Shown here: positions 1 through 10,262 of the stretch, in pieces
Numbering within the stretch: the stretch's first letter is position 1
Layout of the letters: every line of letters starts with the position of its first letter
NCBI GenBank assembly: GCA_025506515.1
Contig: JACCIX010001226.1
Location: 62,001 to 126,000 of the forward strand
Length of the DNA stretch: 64,000 bases
Reading direction: 5' to 3'
From: Flaveria trinervia
Lineage: Eukaryota; Streptophyta; Magnoliopsida; Asterales; Asteraceae
Program-made: the position numbers and the translations under genes
The notes under the pieces: model-generated
The model's input: only the letters and a program-made list of their open reading frames with translations
Databases searched by the model: none
What the model was told of the DNA's origin: nothing

Positions 1-1229
1 TTGAGAAGAGTATCCAATGAAGTGTCCATCGTCTGATTTCTCAGCAAACTTGGCAACTTGATCTTTGGTATTCAAGATGGTGCAGGGACATCCAAATGAC
101 CTGAGAAAACCAATGAAAGGTTTCCTCTTGTGCCAAAGTTCATAAGGAGTCTTACCATGTGTCTTAACTACTAAGACTCTGTTTTGCACATAGCAAGCAG
201 TATTAACTGCCTCTGCCCAGAAGGTGATAGGCAGTTTAGAGTCAGACAACATAGTTCTTGCAGCTTCAATAAGTGTCCTGTTTCTCCTCTCAGCAACTCC
301 GTTTTGCTGAGGAGTCCTGGGAGCACTGTATTGTCTTGTAATACCCTTTTCATCACAAATGTATCAAGGATTTGGTTCTTGAATTCAGTTCCTTGATCAC
401 ATCTTATGGTTTTGACCTTGTGATCACATTGATTCTCAATCTTTAAGATGAAATTCTTTAGAATCTCAGGAGTCTCATCTTTAGTTCTAAGAAAGAAAAC
501 CCAAGTGAATCTTGTAAAATCATCTGTGATCACTAGACAGTATAAGGTCCTTCCTAAACTCATTACACTGGTGGGGCCAAAGAGATCCATATGTAATAAG
601 TGTAGGGGAGTAGTGATGGAGTTCTTTTCCTTAGGCTTGTGAGATACCTTGTGTTGCTTCCCTTTCAGGCATGCAACACAATGATCATCACTTGTAAACT
701 CTTTCTTTGGCATTCCAGTTACCAGATCATGTTTGATTAATTTATTCATATTCTTAAAGTTTACATGGCACATTCTTTTATGCCATAGGAAAGACTCATC
801 ACTATTTGCTTTAGATAGAAAGCATGAAACTTCTCCAGAGGGAGATGTTTCTTGCAAATCCATCTTGTACATGTTCCCTTTCCTGGGGGCTCTGAGCAGA
901 ATATGCTCATGAGGAATGACCACTCCAGGTTTGAGAACAATGCACTCATGCTCAGTGAAGAGCATGTTATGACTCTGATCACAAAATTGAGATACACTCA
1001 GAAGATTGTACCCAAGCTCCTTAACAAAGTTTACCTTCTCAATGCTGAGCTTACCATTTGTGACCTTGCCCCTTCCATAAATGTAACCACCTTCATTTCC
1101 TCCAAAAGCAACTGGTCCTCCATCAATTCTCTCAAAATTATGAAGTAAAGACCTATCGCCTGTCATGTGCCTGGAACAGCCACTGTCAATTATCCAGACA
1201 TTCTTGTTTGTCTTGAGCTGTTCCTGCAC
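1..1229 (-). pseudogene. A1 protease and integrase, partial
   Basis: On the minus strand the reading starts with a retropepsin motif, WIIDSGCSRHMTG, near 1155-1200; DSG is the catalytic triplet of retroviral-type aspartic proteases. About 100 residues later comes the gag-pre-integrase zinc-binding region (FLWHKRMCHVN through CVACLKGKQHK), then the integrase core with LLHMDLFGP and IRCDQGTEFKN, which hold the first two acidic residues of the D,D-35-E site. The frame is lost just after that, in the stretch that would carry the catalytic glutamate (about 230-330), so the protein is broken. The rest of integrase and the RT lie to the left of the window. This is pol of a Copia element that processes Gag-Pol and inserts cDNA; here it is inactive. 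Confidence 0.88.
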
Positions 1230-3957
1230 AAAGAAAATGATTAGTTACATTTGGAAACCCAAGCCTTACTTGTCTTGGGTTCAGTAAGTGTAATAGAAGG
1301 TAATGCAACAGTAATAGATCCTATGGTTGTACAGAGGGGATCTTCGGCTGTTGTTGATGAGAAACCTCAGTCATTTGGTCTTTCTTAGACTTCCACACCA
1401 CCTTTGGAGTCTTGGACTTGACCTTCAAAACCTTAGAAGCTTTTGGAGCTTCACAAGTTTTAATGACTGATACTTCGGAAGAATCTACAGTCACTGCAGT
1501 AGACTTTAGTACTTCGCGAAGAACTCCTTTCTTCCGACCACTTTGCTTCCGAAGGTAATTTTCCATTTACCTTCTTCTTTGATTTGGAGCTTCCGAAGGA
1601 AACAGACTTTCCTTCCGAAGCTTGAGACTTCTTGAGATTCTTTGAAGTCTTTGTATTGGTCATGTGGATAGTACTTTTAGGATTGTATGGACAATCCTTG
1701 GCAATATGAGAAGTACTTTCACACATAACACACACATTTTCTTCTTCAAAGAAATCTCCTTTTGAGAGCAAGACTGGCCTTGGTCACATCCCTTTTTCAC
1801 CTTCATCTTGGTAGATTCAGATACAGTTCCCTTGGGCTGTGAACTGTTCTTGGAATTTGATGGTCCAGGCTGTGCAGCAGTGGTACACAGCAGCTCAGTC
1901 TTCTTCTTTGTACTGAGATGATTTGAACATGAACCAGAACTCTTGATAAGAGGCTTTGGTGGATGTCTTCAGTCCTTATTGCTTTGAAACCTGCAGAGAT
2001 GAACACTTGTTTCTGCTTAGCATCAAAGGTAGCCTTGATTTCTTGAGCCTTCTTTGCTTTCCTTTTGCTCTTCCTGATCAAGTTCTTTCTCTTGGACTTG
2101 GTCATCACAGTTAATTTCTTCTCCTCAGAAGGATAGTGGCCCTTGGAGGAATCCTCTTCTTCACTCTTCTCAGAGGGATTCCTCACTATCACTTCTTCAT
2201 CATCCTCACTTATTGGATCTATGAGAGGAAGCTCATCTTCACAAGTTCCACACCTAGGAGATCTTACAGACAAGATTGTGTGTGGAGGAGCTATCTCATT
2301 TGATCCCAGTCCCTGTCTATTTTGATAACAACCTTATTGTGTAGGGATGAGGATATCATGTTCTTGAAGGTCTCTTCTTCAAGAACACTTTTCTCTGCCA
2401 GGGCTTTGCTGATCACAAGCTCAGCCTGGCACTTAGTCAACTTAGTGATGAGATCTTGGATCTGAGTTCTAAAATCTGTATGTTCATGTTTTAGTACTGA
2501 AATGGTTTTCTCCAAGTCTTCTATCTTTAACTTGTAATCATTTTCAGACTTTCTAAAGTCAGATTTTAATATGTTTAATGACTCAAGATCAGATCTCATC
2601 TCTAGTTGTAGGACCTGTATCTATTTACTTTAGCAATGCATTCAGGGGAGCAAAGATGTTCTAATACCTTGGCTTCATCATGATCAGCCATCAATGCTTG
2701 GTTTGGAGAAGCATCCTCCACCTGAAAACTCCAGTCAAATCCTCCCTCTTCAACAGCAACCGCAGCATGTTGCTTTGTCTTCTCAGCCTGAGGGGTATTG
2801 TTGGTGTAGTTTGGTCTGAGTGTGTTTGACCCCCATTTGCTCTAGGTGCCTTACACTCCCTGGCGAAGTGACCCATAAGGTTACAATTGTAACACTTAAC
2901 TTTGCTTTTATCCAGCCCAAACTTACCACTGGTAGCATTGCTTGGAAATTTTCTTCCTGTCCTCTTGTAGAACTTCTTGGCTCTGTGAGTGAGAAGAGCC
3001 ATCTGCTGAACTATCTCCATGTATTCCAGGTCATCTGGATGGATACAGTCTAGGTCTTCAAGAGTGAAGAGATAATTTCCACAGCTTTCATCTGCAGACA
3101 CAAAGGCTTGAGAAGAACTTGTCTCTTGGAATGGGCTTCCTTGAGTAAAGTTCTCCCTTGGTGTCTCCGGGAAGGTGATGAAAGGACCCTTTTGTGAGTT
3201 GTCAGGGTAGCATAGGAGATGATGTTGGGGTTCTATGCTGTCCCTTTCAACCACATGAAGGGCTGAACCCATTTGATTGTTAGAGTTGCCAGATGAACCT
3301 TGTAAGTTCATCTCCATCTGGTATCCACTGAGAATCCCATATAACTCTGTCAGAGTAAGAGTTTTAAGGTTCTCAGTCCTCTTGATTACCACACAATAGT
3401 GTGTCCATTGCCTAGGAAGTGAGGACATGAACTTCCTTACAATGTCTCTGTTCTCAAGAGGAACTCCTCCATCCACAGGGTATCCACAATCTCAACATAC
3501 CTGAAGTATTGTTGGGTCATGGTTTCACCTGTTTAAAGGTGAAATTTTCAAACTGCTGCTTCAGAAGATCTTTCTTGTTCTCCTTGGCTTCAGAGGAGCC
3601 TTCATACATCAGCTTCAGTGCATCCCACAGCTGTTTAGCTGTTTGCACTTCTTAAAACCTCTGTACACAGAGTTTGGGATAGCAGTCTGAAGAGCAGTCA
3701 TGGCCTTCCTGTCAATCTCTACTCTTTTCCTATCTTCATCTGAGTAGTTGGCCACATCTTTAGGAATCATACCAGCACCGGTAGCAGAGGGGGTGCTAGG
3801 TATGAAAGGTCCATATTCAACAGATTCCCACATTCTTGAGTCAAGACCTGATGAAGCCTTCCATCCTCATGCACCAGGTGTCGAAGTCATCAAGAGTGAT
3901 CAATGGGGATTTGTTCATGGTTCCAGTCTCCATATCAGTCTTTGAGATGGAAGCCAT
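1230..3957 (-). pseudogene. A1 gag (nucleocapsid polyprotein), frame-broken
   Basis: The ATG at 3955-3957 (minus) starts MASISKTDMETG, matching the A2 Gag start at 27078, which decides the start. Several frameshifted blocks follow: a UBN2-type Gag core (about 3833-2691) containing GFKKCKQLNSC and FMSSLPRQWTHY; a CCHC zinc knuckle CYNCNLMGHFAREC at 2853-2894; a heptad-rich, probably coiled-coil stretch at 2291-2599; an acidic then very basic linker (1803-2273); and a second knuckle CVMCESTSHIAKDC at 1691-1732. A serine-rich tail at 1321-1566 leads towards protease. In this family Gag packages the genomic RNA, with the knuckles contacting RNA. Each block ends in a stop or frameshift, so the copy is dead. 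Four CTTCCGAAG-type palindromes lie within the tail coding region. Confidence 0.87.
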
Positions 3958-4026
3958 TTGAAAAGTTTAGTTTTTGTGTGTGTGAGGGATCTTAAGATGG
4001 TTAGATCTTATATCACGAGCCTGAAT

Positions 4027-4038
4027 GCTCTGATACCA
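4027..4038 (-). other. Primer-binding site of A1
   Basis: The minus strand reads TGGTATCAGAGC, the perfect complement of the 3' end expected for plant initiator tRNA-Met, two bases inside the LTR end at 4041. This fixes the direction of the element and the inner edge of the LTR. Confidence 0.9.
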
Positions 4039-4040
4039 AT

Positions 4041-4827
4041 TGCAGGATCGTTCAAGGGCTTGAACACAATTACAACACAACAACACAATGAGAATTAACT
4101 AAACGTTAATCAAACAGTGAACTAGGTAACCAAAGGTGATGCAGAGAACACAAGTAAAGCAAGAGACAGAACAAGAGAGTATAGTTTTCAAGGAGCAGTA
4201 TATTGCTTTCTCAAGTTCTTTTACAAGTGTTACAAAGCATTAAGAAAGATACAAGAACTTGGAATACTTATACTACAACCTACAGCCGGCTATACTATGA
4301 AAGCCAGCTGGATACAATTGACTAGACACTAACAAAATCAATTGTAGGATCAAAAGGCATATCTGCCTTTTGACCTTGTGACTATGACATGCCATAGCTC
4401 ACATCCTTATACATTACAAAAAGGATAAAGTACATAAAGTGGAAAGTTTCAGACTCAAGACCTCAATGTACAGTTACCAAAAGCATGGACCTTTTCACCA
4501 ACTCTTGTAAGTTGGTGACTTATCAGAGACGCAGCGGAAAAGGTGCTTTATGGAACAGTACATCAGATAAAGCATGTGTACTAAAAGTCTTCGGAAGAAA
4601 TCTGTCTTCATAGGTTGAAGCTTCGGAAGACTTTGTCTCTTCAAGCTTCGGAAGACTTCATGTTAGGCTTCGGAAGATATTGGTCTTGGCTTCGGAAGAT
4701 ATTACACTTAGAGTATTTTCTAATGCTTTGTGTATTCTTCCGAAGCATTCTTCACTTCAGTACTTAGTGCATGTTGCTGAAACACTTAGGCAGTTTTGGG
4801 TTGCATCAGACTTCAGGAATCCTTACA
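4041..4827 (-). repeat. 5' LTR of A1
   Basis: In plus coordinates it runs from TGCAGGATCG to CCTTACA, that is TG...CA on the minus strand (TGTAAGGATTCC to CGATCCTGCA). Its start and much of its length align with the A2 LTRs (26238 and 37679). U3 (right part) carries six CTTCGGAAG/CTTCCGAAG palindromes. The primer-binding site lies directly inside. Length is about 787 bp. Confidence 0.88.
4589..4745. repeat. Palindrome array in U3 of the A1 LTR
   Basis: CTTCGGAAG occurs at 4589, 4621, 4646, 4668 and 4690, and its complement CTTCCGAAG at 4737. Each 9-mer is self-complementary apart from the central base. Sirevirus LTRs are described as rich in short palindromes; the exact motif here is the family's own. 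The A2 LTRs hold decayed versions. Confidence 0.85.
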
Positions 4828-5749
4828 GTTTTTGTGCCTAGTCTGATGACCTTTGCAGACATTTTTTCAACTAAGCCTTTGGATAGTTCAACTTTCCCAC
4901 AACCTGTTGTTAAGTGGGTATGCTGCAGCTAGAATAAGGACAACTACTGATGATTTCAGTAATGAGTACTATGGATCATTGGTAACCATGTCACATATAA
5001 GTACTGATGTGTTCTTTTGACCCTCAATAGTTTTTATACTACTGAAGGCTAAATACCTCAGAAGTACGGCGTACTTTATCTGTTCTAACCTACTGATGTA
5101 GTTAAAACTACTGATTGGTTACCACTACTATTCATCAGTAAAAACAATAGTACTGACGTCTATGACACACTTGAAAAGCAGATGAAATCTATGAATAAGT
5201 GTTGAGGACAGTATGAAACAGCTGAAAACTAAGAGATGAAAACAGCTGATGAGTAATTCCTTTCAGTTGTTTCTACAACTGCTGTTTCTAAACAACTGAA
5301 GCAGACCACAGTCTTTTAGTAGTGTTACAACTACTGATAACTAATACCAAGTCTTCAGTTGTTTACAACACTGATGGCAAAAACCACTGTCTTCATAGTT
5401 TACAACTACTGATGACAAAACCCGTTCTCAGTTGTTTACATCATATGAAGTCAAAACCACTACCTTCATAGTTTCATAACTACTGATGGTTAACACTAAG
5501 ACTTCAGCTTTTTCAACGTCTGATGTCCAAACAAGTCTTCAGTTGTTTTATAACAACTGATGACAACACCACCACTGTCAGTCGTTTTCACCTCTGAAGG
5601 TTAATACCACGTCATCAGTATTTTCAAAGTTGATGACCACACCAAAACCTTCATAGTTTTCTTTCAGCCTTTTCCTATTCCCACCCTATAAATACCTTCT
5701 TCTTCTCAAACGTTCCATTAGTCGTTCTTCTACCTTCATACTTTCAAAA
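4828..5749 (+). repeat. Leader upstream of the family C env-like ORF, repeat-rich
   Basis: No coding potential. From about 5090 to 5660 the sequence repeats variants of CTTCAGTTGTTTACAAC and CTACTGATGACAAAACC at irregular spacing of some 40-60 bases. The same CAGTAGTT/CTTCAG vocabulary fills the family C LTR (9221-10043). A TATA box and a pyrimidine-rich stretch close the region just before the ATG at 5750. The left end is cut by the A1 insertion. Confidence 0.6.
5687..5694 (+). promoter_or_regulatory. Candidate TATA box of the internal env-like promoter, family C
   Basis: TATAAATA lies 63 bases before the ATG at 5750, followed by a C/T-rich leader. That is correct spacing for a short plant 5' UTR. 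It is inside the retroelement and not in an LTR, so it would drive only the 3' ORF. Confidence 0.5.
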
Positions 5750-7690
5750 ATGGCAACATGCGTCTAAACCCCGACATAACTGTGTCGCTTACCTCACGAA
5801 ATCGCCTTCTGGACAAAGTTGATCACGCCATAGACCTCATGGCTGATTCTCAATATAATACAGCTCTGCTCTTAAACCCGACCATCTACCCAGAGTCACT
5901 CAGTCAGTTTTGTCCAATGCCTACGTTCACACTGGTGTGCCTACCGCCAAATCTCTGTTAGGTCATTGTTACAAAAACAAGTAGAGGTTACACCTGAAGC
6001 ATTCGTAGAGTGCTAAATTTACAAGATGCTGCTTGTCTGACTGAGTACTCGAAGGCACAACTGATATGTCCTTCATCAACAATGGGTACGGCGGAAATCT
6101 TAGAGTTGCTACCATATTGAAGAAGAACTTTTTCCTGATGCTGAACGATTAATATTCATATGGTGAATGTTTGCTTAGCCTCGAAGACATCCTCATGGGA
6201 TCAAATGTCTTCCCTGTGGCAATAGGTATTATATTCATTCTAGAACACCAACCTTTAATTTTTTCACAAATGTGTTTCAGAATCAAGAAAAAGCCCTGTC
6301 ACGAAACCTATGGAAAACAGATGGATATTATATCCCGGTTTCTGATGGCCATATTTTAAATGAATTACAACTGATGGCCTTGTTGGCCTTGTTGGCCTGT
6401 AGTCCCTGCATCACTATTCTAGCTGAGGTATACTCCAGGCATACTCCGACCAATTCCTCAAAGAAGCTGCCCGTTTGCTAAAACCCAAGCAAAGGGAACC
6501 CACAGCTTCAATTGCCAGATCCAAAGTCCCCACCAGCCAAAATCCAAACCCAAACAAGCTAATCAGGGAGATGAGTCCCCTGATGATGCTCCTGTACCAC
6601 CCAAACAGGATAAACCTACTGGTTCAAACCCCCTAGTAGTGTTAACGACTCAACCAGCAACAGCCGCACAGGTATCCTCTCAAAAGGATCCTGTTGCAAC
6701 CATTTCAGGAAACCATATTGCTGAGACCTCTCTCACTTGAGGAGGTTATCATTGAAGAGCATCCCTCTCCCGGATGCAATCAGCTTCTATCCCCCTCCCC
6801 ATGCAAATGCCCCTCAAAGCCCAACCATTATAATTGCCAATGTGTTGACTCAGTTGCATGCCTATCCTCCTCCCCTACAACCACCAACACAGGGAGAACA
6901 ACAGCAATTGAGAAGAGGATCCACATGCCTCTGACAACCCTATCACCCGGGTTAAAATGTTCTATCTCCTGGTATGGACATGGAGACCAGAACATCTGGT
7001 GAGGCCGCCACCTCTTCTAAATCAGCATATGATCAGACTGAGGCTGGTAACATTACTAAGACCTCACCAGAGGCAACAGCTGATGAAGGACAAAGTCCTG
7101 AGGCTGGAAGTCCCCAGTTCCAAGACAAAGGGGCACATGCTACAACTGGTCTACACCCAGTGCATGTACATCCTGCTACACGCAGGAGGTCAGGTGATTC
7201 AGCATCTGCTGATGATGACTGGGCTTTTTCTACGATGTTCTTGCCCAGAACACAATCCTAGAGGAGGAAGTCAGTAGGCTGCAAAACCTACTTGACCAAC
7301 TCTCTCAAGGAGAAAGACCATCTACCACCACATCAACCCAACAGATGGCACCTTCCTCTGAAGGTCCCTTAAATACACAGCCACTACCAGATTCTCAGCC
7401 ACCTGCCTCTGTTTCTGGCACCATTTCTCAGGACCAAAACCCCCCTGAGCAAATGGATGCTATCCCTCAAAATCCCCTATCTCTCATCACACCGCAGCTA
7501 ACCGAATTTGTTATTAAAACTGTTGATGAGAGACTTTCTTCTGTCTTACAACCCCTTGTGGAGGATGTACTGAGCCAACAACTTTCTGCTACTCAATCCC
7601 TTGCACCCAATGCACCCAAAAAGGGGGAGAGTTCAGCAGTGAAAGCTAAAAGAAAGAGGATGGAGAAGGAGAGAGAGAAAGAGAAGGATA
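5750..7690 (+). pseudogene. Family C 3' ORF (env-like), broken
   Basis: Two in-line ATGs (5750, 5758) open short frames; the longer begins MRLNPDITVSLTSRN and stops at 5961. Further blocks follow in shifting frames: a middle part (6171-6481), a proline/threonine/serine-rich stretch (6694-7260) and a last block at 7345-7690 ending in a strongly basic coiled segment (KAKRKRMEKEREKEKDK). A similar basic E/K/R segment sits at the same relative place in the A2 (about 36310) and A3 (about 41120) 3' ORFs. That is the reason for placing it with the Sirevirus env-like reading frames. I see no signal peptide and no believable membrane helix; the hydrophobic tail of the open frame after 7690 is translated LTR. 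Function unknown; envelope role unproven for the whole group. Confidence 0.6.
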
Positions 7691-8282
7691 AATACATCTT
7701 TTATGTTCTTGTGTTCTTCAGCTTTAGCACTTGTGTTCTTCAGCTGTTGAGCTTCAGCACTTTTAGTCTTCAGCTGTTGAAGTCTTCAGTACTTGTCGAA
7801 CTGTTGATGAAGCCTTCAGCAGTTGTTATGATATCATGTGGTTTTATGTTTTTACTTTCAGTAGTTTTGTAAAATGACTGAAGAGCTTGTTCTTCAGTCA
7901 TTGTAGTTCAGTAGTTTCTTATCAGTAGTTTTGTAATAAGTAAACACTTAGTTTCTTGTAAGAAGATGTCAGCTGTTAGACATCTTCAGTAGTTTTAGTG
8001 TTTCAGTAGTTTGTTAAATAACGGTTAGATGTCACTATCAAGTGACATCAGCCTACGTCATTTTTCCTTATATAAGGAAGAATGACCTAAATTGTATTTG
8101 CGAAAGCCATGCCAAAGCATGTGATTGAATGAAATATTCCTTTTGCAGAAACTTTCTCTCTCTGTAACTAATTCTGTTCATTGCTATATCTTTGGTATTC
8201 GTGCTCGAATTGTGCTAGTTGGTACTCTATTCCGCTGCTGAAATCATTCGAATCGATCAAACCATATGCTGAGATCCTATCA
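7691..8282 (+). repeat. Family C 3' LTR with inverted first segment
   Basis: Bases 7841-8282 match the right part of the solo LTR (9601-10043), including the TATA region, and end in GATCCTATCA. The preceding part (about 7700-7841) is instead the reverse complement of solo-LTR bases 9269-9413 or so; for example GATATCATGTGG here against CCACATGATATC there. About 320 bases of the normal LTR (9281-9600) are therefore absent or replaced. TATATAAGG lies at 8069 behind a TACGTCA motif. Confidence 0.82.
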
Positions 8283-9061
8283 ATCGTACATACACATAGA
8301 TAATAAAATTATTATCTTCATTATTCATTCGTTCATTCCATACATTCGTCATTAAATCTTAACTTTCATTCGGACCAATGCCATGTGCTTCACCTTACCG
8401 TATGCATAAGCTGGTACTGGGCCTGAGGTCTTTCATAGACCCCAAACATTGTGCATGAAGCTGATTCCAGTACCTAGGGTAGGCGGAAAGGGTCCCATAC
8501 ATATGGTCAATCATAAGGACTGGACCCTAGTGTGCATCCTTCTGGGGTAATTAACCCGCACACAGTTGAGCTAACACCTTTCATTAGGTGTGAACCTCCA
8601 TACATATGCTTAATCACACGAATCAAGCCCGAGTGTGCATCCTTCTGGGGTAGATAACCCGCACACGGTTGAGCTAACACCCTTCATTAGGTGTGAACTT
8701 CCTTACGTTTGCTTGCAAATCTTTCATACTTTCATTCGTTCATTAATGCATGCATTCATCATTTCGTTCCTCTTTTCATTATCTTCCACTTTACATTACA
8801 TAATACTTTTCATTTCATTCATTAACATTCAACGTAAAGCCATGGGAAAATAATCATACAACAAGGAACATACACATAAGCAGTCAACATCATCATACAG
8901 GGTACCATACATACATAACATACATCATACTTCCCATCATGCATAAGCATCAATCACACATCATAACATGCCCATCATAACATTTATGACCTTAAAATTC
9001 AGCTTACATGAACCCCCGGGAACATCCCAAGTCAAACCCTAACTTTCACTTTTTCTCCAGA

Positions 9062-9215
9062 AAGTCAAAAATCTAAGTGTTCGTCCGCATTTGTCTTAGT
9101 TCATCCACATTTGTCTTTTGTTCATCCGTATTTCTTTTACTTCATCTGTATTTCTTTTACTTCATCCACATTTCTTTTTACTTCATCCGCATTTCCCCAA
9201 TACCCATCCGCATTG
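9062..9215. repeat. Minisatellite, TCATCCGCATTT-type, left part
   Basis: About eight imperfect units of a 16-25 base motif with the core TTCATCCGCATTT, embedded in the chromovirus LTR. The array continues at 10068-10262 beyond the inserted solo LTR. Confidence 0.85.
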
Positions 9216-9220
9216 ACTTA

Positions 9221-10043
9221 TGTTGGACCAAAAGAACCAATGAGCCAAGATCAGAAAACCTCTAAGTCCCACATGATATCACAACAACTGCTGAAGGCTT
9301 CATCAGCAGTTCGACAAGTGCTGAAGACTTCAACAGCTGAAGATCAAGTACTGAAGACTTCAACAGCTGAAGACTAAAGTGCTGAAGCTCAACAGCTGAA
9401 GAACACAAGTGCTGAAGCTGAAGACTAAAGTGCTGAAGTCCAACAGCTGAAGAACACAAGTGCTGAAGCTGAAGACCAAAGTACTGAAGTCATCAGTTGA
9501 TGAAACGTCTGAAGTTCAAGTCTGAAGACCAAGTGCTGAAGTTTTAGTAGTTTGTCACAACAGCTGAAGAGTACTTCTTCAGTAGTTGTGTTTATCAGTA
9601 GTTTTATGTTTTTACTTTCAGTAGTTTTGTAAAACGACTGAAGAGCTTGTTCTTCAGTCGTTGTAGTTTCAGTAGTTTCTTATCAGTAGTTTTGTAATAA
9701 GTAAACACTTAGCTTCTTGTAAGAAGATGTCAGCTGCTTGACATCTTCAGTAGTTTTAGTGTTTCAGTAGTTTGTTAAATAACGGTTAGATGTCACTATC
9801 AAGTGACATCAGCTACGTCATCTTCCTTATATAAAGAAGAATGACCTAAATTGTAATTGAGCGAAAGCCATGCCAAAGCATGTGATTGAATGAAATATTC
9901 CTTTTGCCGAAACTTTCTCTCTCTATAACTAATTCTGTTCATTGCTATATCTTTGGTATTCTTGCTCGAATTGTGCTAGTTGGTACTCTATTCCGCTGCT
10001 GAAATCATTCGAATCGATCAAACTAGATGCTGAGATCCTATCA
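9221..10043 (+). mobile_element. Solo LTR of family C with target duplication
   Basis: The 823-bp unit begins TGTTGGACC and ends GAGATCCTATCA. It is flanked by ACTTA at 9216-9220 and again at 10044-10048, a perfect 5-bp target duplication. There is no internal region, so it is a product of LTR-LTR recombination. U3 is packed with CTTCAACAGCTGAAG-type inverted motifs (9285-9520). A TACGTCA element (9814-9820) and a TATATAAA box (9828-9835) follow, preceded by the inverted pair TGTCAC/GTGACA (9791-9808). Confidence 0.92.
9814..9835 (+). promoter_or_regulatory. Core promoter of family C LTR
   Basis: TACGTCA, an as-1/bZIP-type half site, sits just upstream of TATATAAA. The equivalent in the other C LTR copy is 8054-8077 (TACGTCA, then TATATAAGG). 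Spacing and conservation in both copies support an LTR promoter. Confidence 0.65.
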
Positions 10044-10067
10044 ACTTACTTAGTGGTTAATGTTCAT

Positions 10068-10262
10068 TCACATTAACTGTTCATCCGCATTGACTTTCCA
10101 TTACTCATCCGCATTGACTTACTTAATGGTTAATGTTCATCCGCAATAACTGTTCCTCGATATTGACTTTCCATTACTCGTCCGCATTGACTTACTTAAT
10201 GGTTAATGCTCATCTGCATTAACTATTCATCTGCATTGGCTTTCCATTACTCATCCGCATTT
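10068..10262. repeat. Minisatellite, TCATCCGCATT-type, right part
   Basis: Imperfect tandem units of about 25-45 bases with cores such as GTTCATCCGCATTGACTT, continuing the array interrupted by the solo LTR insertion at 9221. Confidence 0.82.

Larger units (their letters stand above)
1..4827 (-). mobile_element. Sirevirus-type Ty1/Copia retrotransposon A1, 5' part only
   Basis: Reading on the minus strand from its LTR at 4041-4827, the element shows a primer-binding site, gag with two zinc knuckles, an aspartic protease motif and the start of integrase. It then leaves the window at base 1, so reverse transcriptase, any 3' ORF and the 3' LTR are not visible. The order protease then integrase is that of Copia elements. 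The long Gag, coiled-coil linker, second zinc knuckle and tRNA-Met primer site fit the Sirevirus lineage. Coding parts match those of A2 (26238-38494) closely along gag and integrase, so the two are one family (called A here). A1 appears inserted in a family C element: sequence to the right of 4827 leads into the C env-like region. The left flank is outside the window, so the target duplication cannot be tested. Confidence 0.9.

Noticed and set aside
7684..7872. Hydrophobic C-terminal tail on the family C 3' ORF, looking like a membrane anchor
   Set aside because: It is LTR sequence read through by chance; the same residues appear on the opposite strand at 9262-9459 from the inverted LTR segment.
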